A DNA stretch of 36,915 nucleotides, taken from the NCBI RefSeq assembly GCF_001039355.2, contig NW_019775698.1:147208-184122 (forward strand), in the 5' to 3' direction. Shown in pieces: positions 1 through 20,700 of the stretch. Every line of letters begins with the position of its first letter. Within the stretch, counting starts at the first letter, position 1. The position numbers and the translations under genes were made by a program. Source of the stretch: Lingula anatina. Its lineage: Eukaryota > Brachiopoda > Lingulata > Lingulida > Lingulidae. Under the pieces are notes generated by a model, which saw nothing but the letters and a program-made list of their open reading frames with translations, was not told the DNA's origin and ran no database searches.

Positions 1-380
1 TTTTTTTTCTTTTTACTTTTAATAGCGTAACTTTAAAATTCAAAAAAATCTTTTTAGCTTTGTATTTTATTTGTAAAGTCTACAGAGCATATTTTTATGG
101 ATCTCAGAATCTGGATAAATATATTATTTATTATATAACGAAAAAAAAATGGATATTTGGAAACCTCTTTTAAGAACGCTTTTGGTATTGTAGAAATTTA
201 ATGCACACATATAGGGGGCCTACCGACACCTGGTACAAAGAGCAGTTAGCCTTTTCGGTATTTTGGAAGAGATAAACATTAAGGTTTTGAAAAACGCAAA
301 TTAAACTTCTAATTAGATTTTTTTCGACAGCACAACTTATGGAACACCAATTTATTCAAATTATTATGCTTGTTCTTTAC

Positions 381-11146
<10,766 letters not shown>

Positions 11147-11211
11147 CTTTAGTTCCAGCTGGTACTCCTACTTCTTCTGGACAACTGTGACTCCCGTTTT
11201 CCCCTCTCTGG

Positions 11212-11220
11212 TTCATATAC
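11212..11220 (-). promoter_or_regulatory. Possible TATA-like box of gene 1
   Basis: GTATATGAA on the coding strand, about 70 nt before the ATG, kept unchanged in gene 2 at 34332-34340. Position fits a short 5' UTR, but no start site is proven. Confidence 0.3.
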
Positions 11221-11333
11221 TCTACACATTGGTCACGTGGTCGCAGGGCCATGAGACGCGTCAAGGATGGGGGGAGGGGGGGGGTGCAGAGACGCCAAGG
11301 TTAAGACGTTAATAACATAAGGTTTATCAGTTT

Positions 11334-11441
11334 AAGTGAATATGCATGGGATTCTATTTTGTGGAACCGAAAATGTTGTATCTTTCACGGATATTCCTCA
11401 GTTTTGGAGTGTGGAAGGATTTCGATATTGGACATGCAGTT
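11334..11441 (-). promoter_or_regulatory. Conserved upstream block of gene 1 (candidate promoter element)
   Basis: A 108-bp stretch about 190-295 bp upstream of the start codon. It differs from 34453-34560 upstream of gene 2 at one base, while the sequence between this block and the ATG is clearly more diverged. It contains a CCAAT box on the coding strand (11427-11431). Regulatory function is inferred from conservation only. Confidence 0.45.
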
Positions 11442-11834
11442 TGTTGTTGCTCTAGTGTGCGTTAAACATCGAATTCATTAAACATTTGCCCAATGAGATG
11501 GATGGACTTCGGAAACCTTAATAACCTACTAAATGAATGTAACCCGCGTGAGTGCATTCTTTGTCCTAGTATAGATTATAATAATCGCAGTTTATTATAG
11601 GCCTGTGATTTCTGTGTCGTTGTAACATTATTGTAACAAGCATATTTTAGGTAAAGAAAGGCTCAGAAATCGAAGACGGATCAGAATTCTTTCCACTGTA
11701 CGATATAGCAACTTTCCAAGGATTATTACTTCAAAGAGACGTATTTGCTAACAATGCGTTAGTTGTGTCGATCGTCGCATTTACCTTGTTGAGCACACTG
11801 AAGTTTGTGCCGACTCCTCCGAAAGACGAGTTTG

Positions 11835-12058
11835 AAAAAAAAAAAAAAAAANNNNNNNNNNNNNNNNNNNNNNNNNNNNNNNNNNNNNNNNNNNNNNNNN
11901 NNNNNNNNNNNNNNNNNNNNNNNNNNNNNNNNNNNNNNNNNNNNNNNNNNNNNNNNNNNNNNNNNNNNNNNNNNNNNNNNNNNNNNNNNNNNNNNNNNNN
12001 NNNNNNNNNNNNNNNNNNNNNNNNNNNNNNNNNNNNNAAAAAAAAAAAAAAAAAAAAA
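11835..12058. other. Assembly gap inside a poly-A tract
   Basis: A 17-base A-run, 186 undetermined bases (11852-12037) and a 21-base A-run. The true length is unknown. Confidence 0.97.
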
Positions 12059-12087
12059 GCTCAAAGCGGAGAAGAGCCGAACGTACA

Positions 12088-13102
12088 GTAGTCTGGATGA
12101 CTGGTGCTATATATTGGCCAAATTGCTCAGATTGTGGAAAAAGCATGAAACTTGGCACAAATGTTCTTTGGACTATGCTGAACATTTTCAAGGGGAGTGC
12201 CCAAAATTTCAAAGCGTTGCTCAGTAAACGTTGCTATGGAAGTGAATTACCTTAGTAACAAGCTAATTAGACCTTTCTTGTCCAGTTTAAAAGATTTACA
12301 AATGCTAATAACAAGGTTTCAGGGAATCAAAATTATTACTGGACTTTTTTTAGGCCACGAACCCCCAAAATAACAGTAATAGCTACAGTTGCTAGGCAGC
12401 ATATTAGGCCCTACCCTAGCAACAACTATTTAAAGTTGTGTTAGTCTATTAAATACAGGCAAACTTATATAACTGGCTAGGAACTCCACCTTTGAGCAAG
12501 ATATTCATACTTTTCATCCAGTAAGTTGAAACAATTGTGTGAAGTTTACACACATCCGATCAAAAACATTGCAGATATCTAAGGCAGCATGTTCAAAGTT
12601 AGTAACCAGCCATTTCTTTGTTTTTATCATATTTATGTACCTATCTTAATAATAAAGAAATATGTTAGTATATGTAGAATGTGAACAAAAAGATGGGAAG
12701 GAACTGGGAGTATATGTCAAATACTACAGATATATTTGTATATGTTCTTAATATGTGTACAGAAAATAACTATTTTGAAATAATTGTTGCTAGGGTAATA
12801 TACTGTTTAGCAACTGTTGCAATGGCTTATTTGGGCTTTTAATGGCTTAAAATAGTATAGTGTTAGTTCTGATGGCTTGAGACATTATTAAAAGCCTTTC
12901 TAAATCATTAAACTGGACAAGAAAGATGCAATTAGCTTGTTACTAAGGTAAATCACTTTCTTAGCAACGGTTACTAAGCAACGCTTTGAAATTTTGGGCA
13001 CTCCCCTTGAAAATGATCAGCATAGTCCAAATACGATTGTGCCAATTTTCATTATTTTTCCACCTTCTGAGCAATTTTTGCACCAATTAGCTAGACTAAA
13101 GT
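12088..13102. mobile_element. About 1-kb foldback element between the genes
   Basis: Diverged inverted arms of about 200 bp (about 12091-12300 and 12899-13095), sharing for example GTGCCCAAAATTTCAAAGCG and its complement. The core has several GTTGCTAGG/CCTAGCAAC motifs. No transposase-like ORF is visible. Ends and target duplication are not resolved. Confidence 0.65.
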
Positions 13103-13172
13103 GCCTGCTACTACCCAAATCAAGTCCTTATTCAGGATATCTCACACTTACTGGTTCGTATTTACATTACAT

Positions 13173-13457
13173 ATGGCGTCTTTGCGCAATGGAAGGACTC
13201 TGAACGAGCTGGTTTTTTCTTTTAAAAACGCATTTAATATTGCCTGGTATTTGTTGTTGATCGTGTTATTATTCATCGCCGCTGAAAAGGCCGAAGATGA
13301 AATGGAGATACACGTTGTGGAGGTACAGAGAAACGTCACTGATATAATGAGAGAAAACGTTAAAAGATCACGAAAACAGCGTGCATATTTACAAGTCACT
13401 GAAGCTTCCCTACAAAATCCAGCACATGGAGGAAAACCTCGAAGGTTTATCACGTGA
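13173..13457 (+). CDS. Small ORF of 94 residues with one hydrophobic helix (unassigned)
   Basis: Starts MASLRNGRTLNELVF, has a strongly hydrophobic stretch (IAWYLLLIVLLFIAA, about residues 26-40), then an acidic and a basic part ending GGKPRRFIT. It could be a small membrane protein, a first exon, or chance. It directly follows the 1-kb foldback element. I recognise no family, no promoter is evident, and it is not repeated elsewhere in the window. Confidence 0.25.
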   Translation: MASLRNGRTLNELVFSFKNAFNIAWYLLLIVLLFIAAEKAEDEMEIHVVEVQRNVTDIMRENVKRSRKQRAYLQVTEASLQNPAHGGKPRRFIT

Positions 13458-14090
13458 TCTACACCCAGTGTAAATGCCAAGAATAATTATCGATCTCCGG
13501 GGCTTTAGAGAGATTGTTGTAGAATTTGAAGATACCTACATGGGCCCGTGAAATGACTGTCGGATATTCCGAGATTTGTATTGGCGTTGTTCTTTTCAGC
13601 AGATCACTAGTATGTCATGAATCACAATAGCATATTGTATAAGGACAATGTAAAACATATTGTACAAAGACATTCTATATAATCTGTAATCCTTTCATTA
13701 CATTGACTGTTGCAGCTCAAAAGCCGTATTTAAATCATTTGCTGTGTGCCATATTATAATCATATTAATTTTAATATGAATATGTCATAAAATTAGTATA
13801 GAAATAAATACATTCCTAATTGTTTTCTTAACATACAAAATCATTTCTTGCCATTAATCTTCGTCCAATTTTTTTATTTACCGAACTCCTTGAAGACAGA
13901 GGCTCTTTTACAGGTAACATTTTCGCTCTGAATACGATTCGACATTTTTGTTCTATAAATCTTTTAAAACGCGTCACTATTCTCGTCCATCAAAGACAAA
14001 CGTTATTTAAATAAACACCATGGGGAAAAATCTTACAAAGTGATATCATATATCTAAAATGGCCAACAGCTCACTGTGGTTATTAAGGTC
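13458..14090. other. A/T-rich intergenic sequence
   Basis: Between the small ORF and the gene 2 3' end. I see no gene or repeat in it. Confidence 0.6.
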
Positions 14091-14096
14091 TTTATT
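14091..14096 (-). terminator. Candidate polyadenylation signal of gene 2
   Basis: AATAAA on the minus strand, about 100 nt after the gene 2 stop codon. It is the first canonical hexamer downstream. The cleavage site is not identified. Confidence 0.55.
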
Positions 14097-14196
14097 TTCA
14101 TACGTTATAATAAATTTGATAACTTATATTCATTTTAACCCAAATTTAAAGTGCCATAGATATCATGCGCTATTATTGACAAGTTACGTTCTGTTT

Positions 14197-15247
14197 TTAG
14201 CCAATTAGCGCTCCGCCTTCGCTGCAAGTCCCCTCAGTAATTGATATATCATCAATGGCCACGTCGCTCCTGTAGTTCCTTCCTCTTATAGCTTGGAAGG
14301 CTACCTTTTAGAGAAATGAAGACAGTAATTATCAATAAGAAAAATGACATAAGTAAACTTAATATATCTGTAAGAAGGTCCTGAAAAGCATTTTTTGCAA
14401 ATACATGTTTATCACATTTTTCAGACTCTTTTCAATTACCTGCTCAAACTTTTTGAAGTTCCGACAACTGTAATTCATTAACGCAAATGCCAATTTTTGC
14501 AATAAAAAAAAATGTCTTAACTGTCATAAACATGGCAAACTTGTTTGAAAGTCATACTATAGCTTCTTCTGTTGTATAATTAGCCAATCGTCCCTTATAC
14601 GTATTGCCTTCAGTAAATTAAATAATTTAATTATAGAACTTACTTTGTAGGCAGGTTGCACATTGGTCAAAGTGATTGTTGCCTGAAGCCACTTATTTCC
14701 CTTGTTCCCACTGAGTACCATGATTGGAGAACGCACGACACCTGTGTCGCGGTACACCTTAAGGTAGCCCATTTCAACCCCGTACATGTGGTACCAAAAA
14801 CTGACGCAAATGGTTCCTGTGACGTTCAGGTTGGGTGATGTGATCAAAGCGCTGTCGTTTGTTGCTTTTCCCGTCGCCTCAATGAACAAATAATTGCCTG
14901 GAGCAAAAAAAAAAGACCTTAAACTCACCTCGATATATTATAATTATACGGTGTCCAATTAAGAACAAACGCCAACGGCATCCTATATTAGCAGATTTCT
15001 TTTTTAGTGGTGAGTAGGGAAATTGTGTTTGCCGGTATAAAATTCTCCTTACAAAATAAATAACTAGGAGAAATTGTAGACGAAAAAAAGGTCAGAAAAG
15101 CTCTAGGCATACCTGATCCCGTTGTATGGTCTGCAGTTGGTCCAGTCCCAGAGGAGGGCGTTGATCCGGAGCGTCTCAACCAGTCCAAGTTGTCTGCCGT
15201 ACTTTGTACAAATCCACAAAGGTCTTTAGAGAAATCGCAGTTAAGGA
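14197..15247 (-). CDS. Gene 2 MAM domain 6 and stop codon
   Basis: Exons 15113-15247, 14644-14897 and 14197-14304. Landmarks are [41 protein letters not shown] and [15 protein letters not shown]. The first exon is shorter than in other copies because it starts at the first cysteine. The last exon carries only nine residues after the final cysteine (SEGGALIGx type tail) and then TAA at 14197-14199, so the protein ends with this domain and no membrane anchor. Confidence 0.9.
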
Positions 15248-17672
15248 CTAAACGGATAAAAATACATTATACTTCATTTTATTTTATTATCATTGTTTTC
15301 TTTCCTGTTCGCTTTTATTCGATCGTTTCCCTATTTTTCTTTTTCTCAAATTTTAGACGTGCTATGCACTTGCATGAGTAAAAATTGATTTAAGTAAAAA
15401 CTAAAGCAGATGAATACGTTTTGCAATGAAAACTATTTACTTTGACCTTTAATATTATAAAGGTCTGCCTACCTACTGCTCTTGGTTTCATGGTAGTTGT
15501 TGGTGCTGAAATTGTACAAAAAAGCGTTTTAAGATTATACACGTAAGTAGGCCTACGTGTGTCTCATAACTTGAAATTACATTGAAGGTTTTCATCATGC
15601 GACCTTTCATTGCATGAAGGTTAATACATTTTTGTAAATACGCAATATTCTGTGTTTTCATTCGTCTCATCTTCATTTAATTCGCTTCAAAATAAGGCAG
15701 TGGTAAAGCAAGATTTCTCACCAACGGTAGGACAAGGTCCGGGGTTCACGGAGATGTCATCAATGGCAATGTCACCAGTGTAACTGCTGCCACGAATGGC
15801 TTCAAACACCAACTGAAACATAACATAACATATAACCTAACGTAAAGTAAAGTAACATAACATATCATAACATAATGTAAAGTAACGGTGCAGAAGTTTT
15901 GAAAATAAGATGGCGTAACGGAACCATGATAATGTGGTAGTGCTGTTAGTGTTCAGTGTATTTTGTCTGTGATGTTGTATGAGTGTGTTTGTTGTGCTGT
16001 GTTGTGCTGTCCCAAACACAGGAAGTCAGCCTCCTTCTGAGAGAGGGTACCAGACAGATCAAGTTTAACCAAGGTATATAAGAATCAGACACTGCTACAA
16101 TAACATAGCATAATGGAACATACCATGGCACATCTACAGTACTTTAGCTTAGGTAACGTGACTGTGAAGCATTAGTTAAAAAGGAAAAGACGAATAAGTT
16201 ATGTGAGTAAATAAGCAGAAACCTCTGTACCTGTGTTGGAGCAGTAAAGACCCAGTTACTCTGTCCCTGTCGCCACTGATTACCCATATTTCCTCTCAGG
16301 TTGAGAAGAGCGGTCTTTTTGCCGCCTGACAGGATGAAAACATTAAAGGCACCGACCGCGAACCCATACATGTGATACCAGTAATTGATACACACTTGGC
16401 CTTGCATGGTCAAAACAGGGCTGATCAGTCTGGCAGCATCATTGGGTTGTCTTGGGTTAGATGTTTCAATGTACATGTAGTGACCTAAAAGAACGAATTG
16501 CCTACAATAATAAGAACAATCCATAAACTGGCACAAAGAAAGAATATTTGGGTAATTTATGGGGAACAGACTACGGTTCATAGCGGACTACATGCACCAC
16601 TTTTGTCACACCGGACAAACTCACCATCAGCTTTAGTCGTATGGTCAGTCATTGGGCCAGTGTTTGCAGAACTGGTGGTCCTGTTCTGTCTTGTCCAGTC
16701 AAAGGTATCACTCTTATCCTGGGTGAAGCCACAGGTGTCTTTGTCGAAGTTACAGTTGAAAGCGCCGCTTAGTACCACTGGAGCTGAAACGGCGAGAAAG
16801 AACACGGAATATTTGTGATTCAAAGCAGAGCTGAGCGCTAATATTAGGGAAGCGCGACAACAGTCCATAGATTCAACAGTCCGAAGTTTCATTGGTTCGA
16901 ATGTTCACTATAAAACTCGGACCAACGAACCTTTTTATTAAAAAAGAATGAGAAAACGTAACGATTTTCGGACCAACGAACCTTTGAGACGCACCCAATA
17001 TTAGTATCAAAAGCATTTAATAGCAGGTGACATTCAAGTTAGTGAACAAATAGTGAATTTTTGTGCCGTTTTGTGCAATGGAGGTTTTCGGCCTACCTTT
17101 CGTTGTTTGGGGAGGTCTCACAGTTGTCACCGCTGTTTTAGGAAGAGAAAATGAAGACGTGAATATATATATATATATTAAGCTATGAGTTATTGTAGAG
17201 AAAAGCACCACGCAATGTAAAAGAAAAGATTCAGTTATCTAAAAATACGCGGAGAGACAAGGCACGGGTAAAGGTATTGTAGTGGTGATTTCATGGGAAA
17301 ATTATTAAATTTCAGAAACTTTTTATTATTAATTGAATACCATGCCAAAGTTTGGTAAAACGTTTAGTTTTAGGAATTATATAGATTTTGAATGAAAATT
17401 TCAAATAAATATTATGCTAATTTACCTACCTATTACCGGGCACGGTCCACTGGTGACGCTGACGTCATCAATTGCGATGTCAGAAGCATAGTAAGGACCA
17501 CAAATAGCTTGAAACTCTATCTAAATCGAAAAAAAAGTTATAAAGTAACATTTATATCCATATTGACTATAACGATTCATTTATCTATTTATTTATATTT
17601 TGAACATAACCCTGAAATCTAGGAATTTTAAAACCTGTAACACATTTTGGACATAATAACTTTATGTCCAAG

Positions 17673-17716
<44 letters not shown>

Positions 17717-20700
17717 GCAGCCTGTGTGAAAAGCATGCAGCAACTGCTTCATTATTTAAACCATAATAGTAATATACGATTGATAAATATATAACATAGT
17801 TAAGACCATACATAGCTTGAAACTCTGTCTAAATAGATAAAATAGTTCTAACATTTATAATCATATTGATGATGACGTTTAATTGCTTATTTTTTTCTAT
17901 TTTTAATCTATTTTTTAAATTTTTTTGTATGAATATAACCCTGAAATCTAGAAATTTTAAAATATGTAAAACATGAAGAGGGCAGTGCAAATACAACAGT
18001 GTCCAACGGATGACGCTATAGCGCCAATTTTTTGGGGAAAATGCCGTTTTCGGAATTGGGATTTTCTCTATAACTAAGACAGCTAGTCAAGTGATTCAAA
18101 GGGCCTCATAAAGCTGGGTGAAAGCACTTCAATGTATACGTTTATATAAAAAATCAAAACATACTTCCTAAAAGGCTAATTAAAGACGAAGATTAAGTAC
18201 AGTGTCCAACGGATGACGCTATAGCGCCGATTTTTTGGGGAAAATGCCGTTTTTTGGAATTGGGATTTTCTCTATAACTAAGACAGCTAGTCAAGTGATT
18301 CAAACGGCCTCATAAAGCTGAGTGAAAGCACTTCAATGGGGTACCAGAGAATTGTCTTAATCTATTTACTTTTGATTTTATAATCTTTTACGTTAAATTA
18401 CCCCATATTTCAATGGGTTATTCACTTCAAGAGACGATAACTTTCAAACAAACAATTTCCTCTTAAACCACTGATATCTACCCTGAGTGTCAGAGCAACG
18501 TTAAAGCTAGCTTGCTAAATATACCTTGTGGTGGAGTCGCTTTTACTAGTATTGCTACTATGGGTTATATATGAAATCAAGATCGAGCTGGCAATACCGG
18601 AATCTAGAACCTAGGGTACTGATATCATGCTGTAGTCCACATTCCCAACAACAATAGGTGCAACTTTTGTAACGATAAGTTCCTCAGATAGTGAGATATA
18701 CTTGACAGCGATTCACTTATCTCGTCAATATAGAAAGCTGTTAAAACAGCCAAAAACGTTCACAGGTTGGTTAACAGAGCCTATTAGTCAAATGCTTATT
18801 AGCTGGCAAATTTACCTGTTATCGGTTATACGATCAGATGGAACCATTGCTCATTGTCATCTAAAAATATTTTGTTTGGGTGCTATGAAAGGGCAGAAAA
18901 TCGTGCTTTTGTTACATTTTCCGACCACTCGTTAGGCTTGTAAGCGTGCCGCCATTTTGATTGACAGCTCTGGAAAGGGCCCTAGCCTAGTGATGCCCAT
19001 TAGGGAGTCAAGGATATGTAGAAGGAAGCGCTAACAAAGTCGATTACGTTTAACCGCAATTAAGAAGTGTGAAGTTGCATTTGAACGTTTCAATGGGTCT
19101 TCCTCGGCAATCGAGTAATTTTAACCGGGAGATTCCTTCTCTGTTATCGGCAAAGTGATCAGATGAAACTGCCGGTCGAGAGCAAGTGGCCGTCACTTGT
19201 GTTAATACGAGTTTTTGACGGGTAACGCTGCAGGATTATTTTGCACGGCACTTGGCAATTGTCAGATAACAGAAAAATCCAGCGATTACTTCAGAGCGGT
19301 ATCTCTCGAAATGCCAGCTAAGATAAAGGGGAGACGCTCAGCTGCACAAGAATCAGCGGTAAAAGTGGCTGAGAGAAGGCTTTTGAATAAAATGACAGAG
19401 TGTGAATGAATTTTCAAACCACGAACGCGTTGATTGTAAAAAAAGTATCTATTCATATCTTTTGAAACATGTAAAGGTTGCGTCGGCATTTTTCTGTGGA
19501 TTGCGACTAATACCAGATCACTCATCGTACTTTAGGCCTACATGAAGTTATTATTTTATGAATAAGTCTGATGTGTTGAGGTACCACGTACCATCCGACT
19601 GAACAAATGCTGGTTTTCCTCAACCGCCGTGTGTACTCTCTTTCAAAATTTTCTTTCTTTCCTCTGAAAATGGACTTTTAATACGAACTTTTCTCTTTCT
19701 CAAGGCGTACTCGACTTCTTCACTGCTTAGGTGATGTAAGACTTATTATGACCTATTACCGCACACGTAATCGGCTTATAACTCATTAACTATACTCCGC
19801 CCCCTCATGGTAACGGCCCTTAGCAACAGAGGCGTATCTTAGTTGTCAGCCTCTCTGGGGCGCGTGTCGGTTGAAATACTCATCAAAAGACACATTTTGC
19901 GGTGCAAATTCAAAAAAATTATTACATCCAACGTTAGATACTTCCTTGATTAAAAGAAACACACAAAAAAACTCTAAAACATGATTTTAAGCGTAGTTAA
20001 CCCTATTACCGGCCTTAAGCATGAGATTTTATAAAAAATATTGCTAAAACCCAAGCACATAAGTTATAATCTTTACCTTAGCCGGCACATCAAAGGCCCA
20101 CGTATGTCTTTTTGGGATCCACATATTTCCCTTGTCCCCGGTTGTTGTGAAGAGCACATTTCGCTTGCTACCTATCAACACAGAGACTGTCAATCTCCCC
20201 ATGGATCCCCCGTACATGTGGAACCAGTAGCTAATACAGGATTTGCCTTTGATATTAATTGTTGGCGAGTGAATGATCGCTGTGTGATTAGGGCGTTGTG
20301 GAGAGGAAGCCTCAATGTACATGTAATAACCTTGGGAAAAAAAGAAATGATTTTTTCTTGAAACTGTACTAAATAGATAAGAATATCTGCTCAAATACAA
20401 CAAGGAATAGACTAGGGGCGCATTCTCAACGAATTGAGCCAGGCTTTACAAATCCTGAGAACTAAAAATGGCGGACGTACATGAAAGAAAAACCGCCTAA
20501 TCTTTTAATAGTCTCTCCGCTTCTCACACGCCTCCCCACACGTCGTCCCTACAGGGTACAGTTATATTAATCTCGACTTCGTTCGCCATGTGGAAGCTAC
20601 CTGAGAAATAATAAGTGCGCATGCTCATCAGTTAAACTCGTGGTGAAGAAAGCATGGCGGCTGAAGGCGATCGAAGGGAAAAAAGCTCTTCTGTTCTATT

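Noticed and set aside
11759-12227. Four long ORFs across the undetermined bases
   Set aside because: They exist only because the gap is read as open codons.
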